64,000 nucleotides of DNA from an uncultured Paracoccaceae bacterium (lineage in GTDB: Bacteria > Pseudomonadota > Alphaproteobacteria > Rhodobacterales > Rhodobacteraceae), in the NCBI GenBank assembly GCA_947498985.1, contig CANMMF010000004.1:62001-126000 (forward strand), read 5' to 3'. The position numbers were made by a program, and so were the translations under genes. The notes beneath the pieces are model-generated. The model worked only from the letters and a program-made list of their open reading frames with translations. It had not been told where the DNA came from and searched no databases. Below, piece after piece: positions 1-8,216 of the stretch (position 1 is its first letter; each line of letters opens with the position of its first letter).

Positions 1-823
1 TGAGCCGCGTGCCGAAGGTGAAGGCGTGCACCTTTGCCCAGCCCGCGCCTTTCTCATTGGCGACCGCGTGCAGGAAATGCAGCACCATGCGGCTGTACTG
101 GCTCATCGAGCCGGAGATATCGCAAAGCACCACGAGGTTGGGCCAGCGCGGACGCGGCTTTGTGCGCGCGATCTGCCGCAGCTCGCCGCCCATGCGCAGG
201 GCGGCGCGCAGGGTGCGGCGGTGGTCGATGCGCGCCCCGGCGGGGGCTGCCACGCGGCGCCGCGAGGGCAGCGGACTGACGGGCAGCGAGAGGCGGGCCA
301 GCATGCGCTTGGCCTCGGCGATCTCCGCCGTGGACATCTGTTCGAAATCGAGACTGCGCAGTTTTTCCTCGGCGCTCATCGTCATCGAGGCGTCAATCTC
401 GATCTGCGTCGCCTCGTCGTCCTCCGGCAAGGACGCCTCGGGAAGATCGGGCAAGGCGTCGCCCAGAAGCGCCTGGGCGGCGCGTTTTTCGGCGGCGGCG
501 GCGCGCTTTTCCTCCTGCACGCCGCGGATCGCGGGCAGCATCATCGACATCATGTGTTCGAGAAACCGCGGATCGCGCCAGTAGAGCCGGAAGACCTGGG
601 CAAAGATCACGCGGTGTTCGGGGCGGTTCACGAAACAGGCATGCAGCGTCCAGTAGAAATCCATCCGGTCGGTGAAGCCCGCGGCCTCCACCGCACGGAT
701 GGCGTCGATCACCCGGCCCGGCCCCACCGGCAGCCCCGCCCGGCGCAGGGCGCGGGCGAAATGGGTGATGTTCTGGGCCAGACGCGGGTTTTCGGGCAGG
801 TCTATGGCCGCATATTCAGGCAT
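1..823 (-). CDS. VWA-domain CoxE-like protein (3' end outside window)
   Basis: The reading frame is open from an ATG at 823 down to base 1, so about 274 codons are visible and the C-terminus is missing. An N-terminal helical part begins MPEYAAIDLPENPRL. A charged linker around residues 100-150 follows. A von Willebrand A domain then starts near residue 228 with the metal-binding motif CDISGSMS (DxSxS). This arrangement is that of CoxE/YehP-type proteins, which work with a MoxR ATPase as a chaperone pair that inserts metals or matures enzyme complexes. The gene lies 94 bp downstream of the MoxR gene in the same direction, and the gap holds a palindromic repeat. The family is clear; the client protein cannot be told from this window. 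Confidence 0.85.
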   Translation of the reverse strand, partial: MPEYAAIDLPENPRLAQNITHFARALRRAGLPVGPGRVIDAIRAVEAAGFTDRMDFYWTLHACFVNRPEHRVIFAQVFRLYWRDPRFLEHMMSMMLPAIRGVQEEKRAAAAEKRAAQALLGDALPDLPEASLPEDDEATQIEIDASMTMSAEEKLRSLDFEQMSTAEIAEAKRMLARLSLPVSPLPSRRRVAAPAGARIDHRRTLRAALRMGGELRQIARTKPRPRWPNLVVLCDISGSMSQYSRMVLHFLHAVANEKGAGWAKVHAFTFGTRL

Positions 824-845
824 GGCTGCGCCCTGGGTCGGACCG

Positions 846-895
846 CCGGGGGTTTTGCACCCCCGGACCCCCGCAAAGTATTTCCGAACCGAAGA
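846..895 (+). repeat. Dispersed intergenic palindromic element, copy A
   Basis: An 8-bp stem (CCGGGGGT at 846-853, ACCCCCGG at 859-866) is followed by a second C-run, then AAAGTATTT and GAACCGAAGAAG. The same module order is seen at 10605-10655 and, on the minus strand, at 46519-46593. It fills most of the 94-bp gap between the MoxR and VWA genes. Confidence 0.7.
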
Positions 896-917
896 AGCAG
901 GGGACGCCGCACATCCG

Positions 918-1826
918 TCAGGCCGCCGCGATCTGCGCCTTGGCGTCGTCGAGCAGGCGCTTGGCTTCGGAGCCCTGCAGTTTCTGGATGTCGTCCTGGT
1001 ATTTCAGGATCGCGCCCAGCGTGTCGGAGATGACCTCGGGGCTGAGATCCACCACGTCGAGCGCCAGCAGGCACTTGGCCCAGTCGATGGTTTCGGCGAC
1101 GCCGGGTTTCTTGAAGAGATCCTCGGTGCGCAGCCCCTGCACGAAGGCGATGATCTGGCGCGACAGCGTTTCTGGCACCTCCGGCGCGCGGGCGTGCAGG
1201 ATCTCGATCTCGCGGTCGAAATCGGGGTAGTCGACCCAATGATAGAGGCAGCGGCGTTTGAGCGCGTCATGCACTTCGCGGGTGCGGTTGGAGGTCAGGA
1301 TCACGATGGGCGGCTCGGGCGCCGCGATCGTGCCGATCTCGGGGATGGTGAGCTGGAAATCGCTGAGCGCCTCGAGCAGAAAGGCCTCGAACGGCTCGTC
1401 GGTGCGGTCAAGCTCGTCGATGAGCAGCACCGGGGGGCCGTTTTCATCCGGGCGCATCGCCTGCAGGAGCGGCCGTTCGATCAGGTATTCGGGGCCGAAA
1501 AGCTCTGCGTTGAGCGACGCGCGGTCGGCGCCGCCACCTGCCTCGGCGGTGCGGATCGCAATCATCTGGGCGGGGAAATTCCATTCATAGACCGCAGAGG
1601 AGGCATCGAGCCCTTCGTAACATTGCAGCCGGATCAGGCGCCGGCCCATGGCGGCGGCCAGCGCCTTGGCGATCTCGGTCTTGCCGACGCCCGCCTCGCC
1701 CTCCAGAAACAATGGCCGCCCCAGCCGCAGCGACAGGAAAACCACCGTGGCCAGCGCCCGTCCGCAGACATAGCCGGTTTGCGCCAGCATCGACTGCACC
1801 GCGTCGATGGAAGTGGGAGGGGTCAT
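918..1826 (-). CDS. MoxR-family AAA+ ATPase
   Basis: 302 aa. Walker A is GEAGVGKT (about residues 43-50) and Walker B is LLIDELD (about 134-140), with arginine-finger context in TSNRTREVHDALKRR. This spacing is that of the MoxR branch of AAA+ proteins. The ATG at 1826 is chosen because AAGGAGA lies 6 bp upstream; a longer in-frame start at 1886 has no such site and adds an unconserved leader. MoxR ATPases act with VWA-domain partners in maturing enzymes or complexes, and the VWA gene follows in the same direction. The gene diverges from the glycosyltransferase cluster across a 211-bp gap. Confidence 0.9.
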   Translation of the reverse strand: MTPPTSIDAVQSMLAQTGYVCGRALATVVFLSLRLGRPLFLEGEAGVGKTEIAKALAAAMGRRLIRLQCYEGLDASSAVYEWNFPAQMIAIRTAEAGGGADRASLNAELFGPEYLIERPLLQAMRPDENGPPVLLIDELDRTDEPFEAFLLEALSDFQLTIPEIGTIAAPEPPIVILTSNRTREVHDALKRRCLYHWVDYPDFDREIEILHARAPEVPETLSRQIIAFVQGLRTEDLFKKPGVAETIDWAKCLLALDVVDLSPEVISDTLGAILKYQDDIQKLQGSEAKRLLDDAKAQIAAA

Positions 1827-1917
1827 CGGCGTCTCCTTGCGGTTGCGCGCGCTCAGGCCTGTCCTGTGGCGTGTCTGCGACCCCACCTGTCCCCGTGCGC
1901 GAAATTATTCCCGAAAG

Positions 1918-1946
1918 TTGACGCAATGCACACGGAATGCCAATAT
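1918..1946 (+). promoter_or_regulatory. Candidate sigma70 promoter of the glycan cluster
   Basis: TTGACG at 1918-1923 and CAATAT at 1941-1946 are separated by 17 bp, giving a leader of about 85 nt before the first glycosyltransferase. This is a consensus match by eye only. Confidence 0.4.
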
Positions 1947-2037
1947 CCGGCGCATAATAAGTCCGGGCGGACAGGATCCGGACGTGAAAAAAGGCGGGAC
2001 GAGCAGTGATGTCCTCAAAGGGTGCGGAAGTGCTGAA

Positions 2038-3066
2038 ATGCGCATAACCGCGGTGACCTGTGTGAAGAACGAGGGCCCGTTCCTGCTGGAATGGATTGCC
2101 TTCAACCGGCTGTTGGGGGTCACGGATTTCCTGATCTATTCCAACGATTGCAGCGACGGCACCGACACGCTGCTGGACGCTTTGGGCGCGTATGGCGTGA
2201 CCCATCTGCCCAACCCCGCCGAGGGGCGCAACTACCAGATGGAGGCGTTGAAACACGCCGCCAAGCAGCGCTTGGTCAAACGGGCGGACTGGGTCTGGGT
2301 GGCGGATGTGGACGAGTTTCTCAACGTGCATGTGGGCGATCACACGATCCCCGCGCTCGTCGAGGCCTGCGGCGATCCGCAGGCCATCTCGGTCACGTTC
2401 CAGTTCTTCGCCAATGGCGGGATCGAGTCCTATGAGGACGCGCCGGTGATTGCGCAGTTCACCCGCAGCCACAATCCCGACCTGTGGTGCGCGCAATCGG
2501 CGATCGAGGTCAAGACACTGACGCATCGCGATTTTCCGTTGCAATATTACGGCGCGCACCGGCCGTTTTTTCGCGACACAATCGACAAGGAGAAACGGCC
2601 GCGCTGGACAGATGGCTCGGGTCGCGCGGTGCCGCACAAGTTTCTCGTCGCCGCCAATCCGCGCCGGATCCGCAAATTTCCGGCGGCAGGCGCGCGCGGT
2701 TTTGCGACGCTCAACCACTATGCGCTGCGCTCGCTCGACAGCTATCTTGTCAAGAACGACCGCGGCGATGTGAACCGCGAGAACCGCGCCTTTGACGACA
2801 CCTATTGGCGCGAGCGCAACGACCCCGCGTGGGAGGATCTGTCGATCCGGCGCTACCTGCCCGCGTTGAAAAAGGCGCTGGCCGGGATGAAGGCGGATCC
2901 GCAGATCGGGCCGCTGCACCAGGCCTGCGTGGCCGCACATGTGGCGCGGCGCGATGCGCTGATGGCGCAGGAGGACTATGCCGCGATGTATGCCCATCTG
3001 CGCGGCTTGCCGGAATTGCCGCCGGGCGAGCGGGAGCTGATGAAAGAGCTGGGGCTGGTGGCATGA
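2038..3066 (+). CDS. Family-2-type glycosyltransferase (paralog 1)
   Basis: 342 aa. The N-terminus MRITAVTCVKNEGPFLLEW is the CxKNE signature of the glycosyl transferase family 2 subgroup (Glyco_tranf_2_4 type). A metal and nucleotide-sugar motif DVDEF lies near residue 97. The C-terminal half holds the LNHYALRS motif seen in all three paralogs in this cluster. No membrane segment is seen, so it is probably a cytoplasmic enzyme adding sugars to a lipid- or glycan-linked acceptor. The ATG at 2038 has GGAAG 7 bp upstream and is the only start that keeps the signature at the N-terminus. The stop overlaps the next gene (ATGA). Donor and acceptor are unknown. Confidence 0.85.
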   Translation: MRITAVTCVKNEGPFLLEWIAFNRLLGVTDFLIYSNDCSDGTDTLLDALGAYGVTHLPNPAEGRNYQMEALKHAAKQRLVKRADWVWVADVDEFLNVHVGDHTIPALVEACGDPQAISVTFQFFANGGIESYEDAPVIAQFTRSHNPDLWCAQSAIEVKTLTHRDFPLQYYGAHRPFFRDTIDKEKRPRWTDGSGRAVPHKFLVAANPRRIRKFPAAGARGFATLNHYALRSLDSYLVKNDRGDVNRENRAFDDTYWRERNDPAWEDLSIRRYLPALKKALAGMKADPQIGPLHQACVAAHVARRDALMAQEDYAAMYAHLRGLPELPPGERELMKELGLVA

Positions 3067-3707
3067 GCCTGCGGCTGGTCAATCTGGGCTTGCCGAAATC
3101 CGGCACCACAACGCTCTGCGAGGCGCTGCGCAGGAGCGGCTGGCAGGTCGCCGACCACAAGGTGCGGCGCACGCAGACCGATGACCCGGCGATTGCGGGC
3201 ACATTTGTGGGGCGCCAGATCTATGAGGGCTATTTCGAGACCGGCGATCCGCTGGCGCGGCTGGGGCTTTATGATGCGCTGACGGAGATCAGCGTTCTCA
3301 ACCGCGACAACTGCCTCTGGCCGCAATGCGACTACGCTTTGCTGAGCGCGATGCGGCGCCATCATCCCGAGCTGAAATTTGTGGCGAGCTGGCGCGATCC
3401 GGCAGAGATTTCGGACAGCATGCGGCGTTGGAACAATCTGGGCTCCGACCGGCTGCCCACCGGGGCGATCCCCGGACTGCCGCGCGGGTTTGGCAACGAC
3501 GATGCGCAGCGCATCCGCTGGATCGAGGGGCATTACGCCATGCTGGAGGAGGTCTTTGGCGGCGATCCGCACTATCTGTGTTTGCATGTGGCGGCACCGG
3601 ATGCGGCGGCACGGCTTTCGGGCTTTCTCGGACACGCGGTTTCATGGTGGGGGCGCGCCAACCGCAATGACAAGACACCCGGCAACGCGGCGCGCGGGGC
3701 GGCATGA
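3063..3707 (+). CDS. Sulfotransferase family protein
   Basis: 214 aa. The N-terminus carries the 5'-phosphosulfate-binding loop GLPKSGTTTL (residues 8-17), diagnostic of PAPS-dependent sulfotransferases. VASWRDP near residue 105 corresponds to the 3'-phosphate-binding region. It is short for the family (usually 250-300 aa) and ends with a basic tail. It overlaps the preceding glycosyltransferase by 4 bp and the next gene by 4 bp, so the three are translationally coupled. The likely role is sulfation of a sugar made by the neighbouring transferases; the substrate is inferred from context only. Confidence 0.85.
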   Translation: MSLRLVNLGLPKSGTTTLCEALRRSGWQVADHKVRRTQTDDPAIAGTFVGRQIYEGYFETGDPLARLGLYDALTEISVLNRDNCLWPQCDYALLSAMRRHHPELKFVASWRDPAEISDSMRRWNNLGSDRLPTGAIPGLPRGFGNDDAQRIRWIEGHYAMLEEVFGGDPHYLCLHVAAPDAAARLSGFLGHAVSWWGRANRNDKTPGNAARGAA

Positions 3708-6079
3708 GGATCTTCGTGCATATCGGCCCGGACGGGCCATCCTCGGACCGGATGCAACGGGTGCTGGACGCCAAGCGCGATCAGATGGCCGCCAAGGGGG
3801 TGCTTTACGCGCGCTCGCCCGGCGCGCGCAACCACACGCGGCTTTTCATGGCGGTGACGGATGCGGACAATATCGACAGCCTGCGCTTCAATCGCGGCTT
3901 CATCACCGCCGAAAAACAGCAGGTGCTGGCGGAGGATGTGGCAACGGGTCTGGCGCGCGAAGTTGCGCAGCACCAGCCGCAGACGCTGATCCTCTCGGCG
4001 CACCAGCTGGGCTGCACATTGGTGACACGCGCCGAGCTGGACCGGCTGCGCGCGCTGCTGTTTCCGCTGTCATCCGAAATCACGGTCGTGGCGCATCTCG
4101 ACGATCCCGCGCGCATGCTGGTCAGACGCTATGCGGCACAGCTGATGGAGGGGCGCAGCGCCGCGCTCGATCTTGAGCTGGGCCTGCTGGAGGCGGCGGA
4201 TTTCTGGTCCGCAGCACTTGCGACGCGCCCCGAGATCAGGCCTGAGGCCGGGCAGTTCGGCGACGTGCAGGGGGCCTGCTACTGGCTTGATTTTGCAAGA
4301 CTTCAGGCAGAATGGGAGAGCGTGTTCGGCGCAGGGTCCGTGCGGTTCCGGTCGCTCGATCTCGAGGCGCTTTACGGCGCGCAGGCCACCGAAGAGCTGC
4401 GCGCGGCGTTCGACATCGCCGACACCATCGGCAAGGCGGAGCCCGAGCCCCTGCCTGCCGCCCCCGCGGCAGCCTGGCTCACGCGCTGCAGGCTTTTCAA
4501 CGAGACGGTGCTGCGACTGCTGGAGCGCTCCGACACCGTGCTGCCGCGCCAGCTCTGGCGGAAGTTCCTGGGCGAAATCAAGGCCCATGGCGATCCGATC
4601 CCGCCCGGCCGCCTGTCGGCGCTTTCCAGACGGTTCGAGGCGGATGTCCGGACGCTCTGCAAGGCGCATCCCGGGCTCGATCCCGCAAGGATGAAACGCG
4701 ACCGCAAGCTGCCCGACTGGCAGGAGGCCGATCCGACCCGCGGATTTCGCGCAACGCAATATCTCATGGCGTTTCGCTGGCGCATCAATCAGGCGAGCAA
4801 GGCGGCCCTGGCCGACAAGATCACCGACCTCGCCCGCCAGACAGCTGCCAGGCCGGACCCCGCCACACCGGCGGATGACGGGTCTGAGGCTGCGCTCTCT
4901 CCGGCTGCGCGGGCGCTGATGCCGCCTTTGGCAAAGCAGAATTTCGTCAAGCTGCAAAGCTCCAGCTTTGCGCCGCATAACCGGCTGGGCCGCGTGAACG
5001 AGGAAGAGCTGGCCGCCGCCTACACCCCCGCCCCCGACCGCCTCCTGCCCAAGGGCAGTTCGGGCAATGTGATCGTCGGCTGCATGAAAAACGAAGCGCC
5101 CTATATCCTGGAATGGGTGGCCTATCACCGCGCCGTGGGCTTTGACGATTTCCTGATCTACACCAATGGGTGCGAGGATGGCACGACCGAGATCCTCGAC
5201 CGGTTGCAAAAGATGGGCGTCCTGCAGCACCGCAACAACGACAACTGGACAGGCAACTCGCCGCAGCAACACGCGCTCGACTGCGCGCTGAAGGAAAAGG
5301 TGATCCGCAACGCCCGCTGGATTGCCCATATCGATGTGGACGAGTTCATCAATATCCGCTGCGGCAACGGCACGCTGACCGATCTCTTCGACCGGGTGCC
5401 CGACGCCACAAATATCGCGATGACCTGGCGGCTCTTCGGGCATAACGACGTGACAGCGCTCGACGACGCGTTTGTGATCGAGCAGTTCGACACCTGTGCG
5501 CCGAAATTCTGCCCCAAGCCGCACACCGTCTGGGGCTTCAAGACGATGTTCCGCAACATCGGCGCGTATGGCAAGATCAGCTGCCACCGCCCCAACAAGC
5601 TCAGCGACGGGTTCGAGGACCGGGTGCAATGGGTCAACGGCTCCGGGTCCGATATCACCGGCGACACGCTCAAGAACGGCTGGCGCAACTCGAAAAAGAC
5701 CATCGGCTACGATCTGGTCCAGCTCAACCACTATGCGCTGCGCTCGGCGGAATCGTTCCTGATCAAGCGCCAGCGTGGCCGCGCGCTGCATGTGGACCGC
5801 AATATCGGCATCAACTACTGGATCCGCATGGACTGGTCGGTGCATCGCGACATCACGATCAAGCGCAACCTGCCGCGGATGCGCGCCGAATACGAGCGGT
5901 TGCTGGGTGATGAGACGCTGGCGCGCTGGCACCGTGCCGGGCTGGACTGGCACCGCGACAAGGCCCGCGAACTGCACGCCACACCGGAGTTCGAAGAGCT
6001 CTATCAGCAGGCCATCGCGCTCAAGCTGACCGAAACCGAACGGGTGGCCTATGCGCTCGCCCTCGATATGGAGAACTGA
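3704..6079 (+). CDS. Fusion: degenerate sulfotransferase-like domain plus family-2 glycosyltransferase
   Basis: 791 aa. Residues 1-240 resemble the sulfotransferase fold of Rhodobacterales proteins (FVHIGPDGPSS where a PAPS loop would read HIGxxKTGTT; later VVAHLDDPARMLVRRYA), but the lysine and threonines of the loop are lost, so catalysis is doubtful. A variable helical linker runs to about residue 440. Residues 450-791 are a complete glycosyltransferase paralogous to its neighbours: VGCMKNEAPYILEW, then HIDVDEFINI, then LNHYALRSAESF. It starts inside the stop of the sulfotransferase gene (ATGA). The N-terminal domain may bind an acceptor or position the transferase. The domain boundaries and the fold of the first part are by-eye judgements. 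Confidence 0.8.
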   Translation: MRIFVHIGPDGPSSDRMQRVLDAKRDQMAAKGVLYARSPGARNHTRLFMAVTDADNIDSLRFNRGFITAEKQQVLAEDVATGLAREVAQHQPQTLILSAHQLGCTLVTRAELDRLRALLFPLSSEITVVAHLDDPARMLVRRYAAQLMEGRSAALDLELGLLEAADFWSAALATRPEIRPEAGQFGDVQGACYWLDFARLQAEWESVFGAGSVRFRSLDLEALYGAQATEELRAAFDIADTIGKAEPEPLPAAPAAAWLTRCRLFNETVLRLLERSDTVLPRQLWRKFLGEIKAHGDPIPPGRLSALSRRFEADVRTLCKAHPGLDPARMKRDRKLPDWQEADPTRGFRATQYLMAFRWRINQASKAALADKITDLARQTAARPDPATPADDGSEAALSPAARALMPPLAKQNFVKLQSSSFAPHNRLGRVNEEELAAAYTPAPDRLLPKGSSGNVIVGCMKNEAPYILEWVAYHRAVGFDDFLIYTNGCEDGTTEILDRLQKMGVLQHRNNDNWTGNSPQQHALDCALKEKVIRNARWIAHIDVDEFINIRCGNGTLTDLFDRVPDATNIAMTWRLFGHNDVTALDDAFVIEQFDTCAPKFCPKPHTVWGFKTMFRNIGAYGKISCHRPNKLSDGFEDRVQWVNGSGSDITGDTLKNGWRNSKKTIGYDLVQLNHYALRSAESFLIKRQRGRALHVDRNIGINYWIRMDWSVHRDITIKRNLPRMRAEYERLLGDETLARWHRAGLDWHRDKARELHATPEFEELYQQAIALKLTETERVAYALALDMEN

Positions 6080-6080
6080 C

Positions 6081-6779
6081 ATGGATGGCAGCGCAGGCCC
6101 CAGAACCCCGTTCATCCGGTCGCGCGGGCTGAAGATCCCCAAACATCCGCAGCTGACAACAGGCCGGGTGCGCGGCGCGCTGCGCGAAGGCACCTATGAG
6201 CGCAAGGAATGCGACGCGGTGATGCGCGTGGTGCAGGCCGGCGACACGGTGCTCGAGCTTGGCGGCGGCATCGGCTACATGTCGACGCTGCTGTCGGTGA
6301 AAAAGCGGGTGGCCCGGGTGGTGAGCTACGAGGCGAACCCGGCGCTGATCCCCTATATCCGCTCGGTGCATGCCGCCAACGGGGTCGAGAATGTGGAGAT
6401 CCGCAACGCGCTTCTGAGCGCCGGGGCCGGTGATCCGGTGCCGTTTCATGTGCGGCGGAATTTTCTGGGCTCCTCGCTGGATGGCAGCATCGATCCCGAC
6501 AGCATCGTCGAGACCCACCAGATCGAGCGGCACGACATTGCCTCCACGCTGAGCGCGCTGAAACCGGATGTGCTGGTCTGCGATATCGAGGGCGCCGAGG
6601 CGGAGGTGATTCCGGCAGGCGACTGGACCGGGCTGCGCGCCGCGATCATCGAGCTGCACCCGCAATGGATCGGGGAGGCCGGGGTCCGCGCGGTGTTCGA
6701 GGCGATGATGGCCGCCGGGCTCACCTATTTTCCAAAAGCGTCGGAGGCGAAGGTGGTGACGTTCCGCAAGGGCTGGTGA
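6081..6779 (+). CDS. FkbM-family SAM-dependent methyltransferase
   Basis: 232 aa. Motif I is VLELGGGIGYMS (about residues 55-66), followed by VVSYEANP, the acidic end of strand 2. VLVCDIEGAEAEVI is the DxEG motif typical of FkbM methyltransferases, which O-methylate sugars or polyketides. The ATG at 6081 lies 1 bp after the stop of the fusion gene, so it belongs to the same operon. It probably methylates a sugar hydroxyl of the product built by this cluster; that assignment is inference from context. Confidence 0.85.
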   Translation: MDGSAGPRTPFIRSRGLKIPKHPQLTTGRVRGALREGTYERKECDAVMRVVQAGDTVLELGGGIGYMSTLLSVKKRVARVVSYEANPALIPYIRSVHAANGVENVEIRNALLSAGAGDPVPFHVRRNFLGSSLDGSIDPDSIVETHQIERHDIASTLSALKPDVLVCDIEGAEAEVIPAGDWTGLRAAIIELHPQWIGEAGVRAVFEAMMAAGLTYFPKASEAKVVTFRKGW

Positions 6780-6794
6780 TGTCGCCCCAAAAGA

Positions 6795-6857
6795 GGGGCG
6801 CTGCCCCGTCACAAGCAAAGCTTGCGACTCCCCGGGATATTTCAGGCCCAAAGAAAC
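6795..6857 (+). repeat. Dispersed intergenic palindromic element, copy B
   Basis: GGGGC-GCT-GCCCC (6795-6807) is followed by a middle hairpin built on AAGCAAAGCTT, then CTCCCCGGGATATTT and GGCCCAAAGAAACC. The final part is nearly identical to the minus-strand copy at 37131-37194. It lies between two co-directional genes of the glycan cluster. Confidence 0.7.
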
Positions 6858-6870
6858 CGGGAGCGCGCGC

Positions 6871-7929
6871 ATGAAGATCACCGGCGTTCTGTGTGTGCGC
6901 AACGAAGGCGCGTTTGTGCTGGACTGGCTGGCGCATCATCTGGTCTGCGGGATGGATCATGTGGTGGCGCTCAGCAACGCGTGCGATGATGGCACCGACG
7001 CGATGCTCGACCGGCTGGCCGAGCTTGGCCATGTCACCCATCTACGCAATGACGGGCCTTATAACAATGGCGGGATCCAGTTCACCGGGCTGAAGCTGGC
7101 GGACAGGACCGAGGCGGTGCGCGGCGCAGACTGGCTGCTGGCGCTCGATATCGACGAATTTGTCAACGTGCATGTGGGCGACCGCACCCTGTCCGACCTG
7201 ATCGCAGCGCTGCCGGAGGCGACGGCGATCCCGCTCACCTGGCGGCTTTTCGGCAATTGCGGCGTGGCGCATTTTGCCGACACGCCGGTGACGGCGCAGT
7301 TCACCCGCGCCGCGCCGGTGATCCTGCACTGGCCCTGGCGCGCGGCGATGTTCAAGACGCTTTACCGCAACAACCGCACCTACCGGAACCTCGGGGTGCA
7401 CCGTCCGCGCAATCCGCATCCCGACCGGATCGGCGACGCGCGCTGGTTCGATGGCGAAGGCCGCGCGCTGGACGCGCAGTTCCACACGAGGCGGATCTTT
7501 TCCAATTATGGCCGCTCGAATTACCGGCTGGCGCAGCTCAACCATTATCCGCTGGGCGCGATGGAAAGCTATGTGCTCAAGGCCGATCGCGGCCGCGCGG
7601 TGCATTCCGACCAGAGGCTGGGCATGGATTACTGGGTGGAGCGCAACTGGTGCAGCGAGGAGGACCGATCCGTTCTGGCGCTGCAGGACAAGGTCGCCGG
7701 TGTCCGCGCGCAGCTGCAACAGGACGCCGCGCTGGCCCGGTTGCATGACGCGGCTGTGGCCTGGCGCAAGGCCCGGTTTGAGGAATTGATGGCCGAAGAG
7801 CCCTATCGCGCGCTCTTTGCCCGGTTGCTGATGACGCCGCCCGCGCGCGCCGTGTCACGGGAGGCGGCGGGCTTTCTCGCGATGCATGCCACGCGCGCCC
7901 GACAGTCCGGCGCGCCGGAGGAGGGCTGA
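6871..7929 (+). CDS. Family-2-type glycosyltransferase (paralog 3)
   Basis: 352 aa. It repeats the layout of the first gene of the cluster: ITGVLCVRNEGAFVLDW at the N-terminus, LALDIDEFVNVHVGD near residue 95, and LNHYPLGAMESYVLK near residue 220. The match to the gene at 2038 extends to the phrase F(V/L)NVHVGD, so these are recent paralogs. The start ATG lies 13 bp after the end of repeat copy B. Cytoplasmic, with no signal peptide or membrane span. Donor and acceptor are unknown. It is the last gene of the glycan cluster; a 287-bp gap follows in which I see no gene. Confidence 0.85.
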   Translation: MKITGVLCVRNEGAFVLDWLAHHLVCGMDHVVALSNACDDGTDAMLDRLAELGHVTHLRNDGPYNNGGIQFTGLKLADRTEAVRGADWLLALDIDEFVNVHVGDRTLSDLIAALPEATAIPLTWRLFGNCGVAHFADTPVTAQFTRAAPVILHWPWRAAMFKTLYRNNRTYRNLGVHRPRNPHPDRIGDARWFDGEGRALDAQFHTRRIFSNYGRSNYRLAQLNHYPLGAMESYVLKADRGRAVHSDQRLGMDYWVERNWCSEEDRSVLALQDKVAGVRAQLQQDAALARLHDAAVAWRKARFEELMAEEPYRALFARLLMTPPARAVSREAAGFLAMHATRARQSGAPEEG

Positions 7930-8216
7930 GCCTGGCCGGTGACCTGCAGCGTTGCGCCATGTGCCTCGATGTTTCCATCAAGTGCTGCGGGGTTGCGGGT
8001 CCGCGAAGCCGCCGCGCCCGGACGCACCGGCGCGCTTGTCCGGCTGGGTTTTGCGCGGGCCGCACCCGGTCCGGCCCGGTCGGTCCGCCTGAATATCGCC
8101 GCGCGCGCTGCGCAGTATTACCCCTCAATTTGCACATTTTAGCCCGAAATCGGGGCGATTGTTTCCCTCACACGCCAGCACCCGCGACGAGGTGCGGCTT
8201 ATGAGGACCTGCAGGT

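Noticed and set aside
26-2009. Long open frames antisense to the VWA and MoxR genes
   Set aside because: They are shadow frames of a GC-rich genome; the opposite strand has clear domains and ribosome-binding sites.
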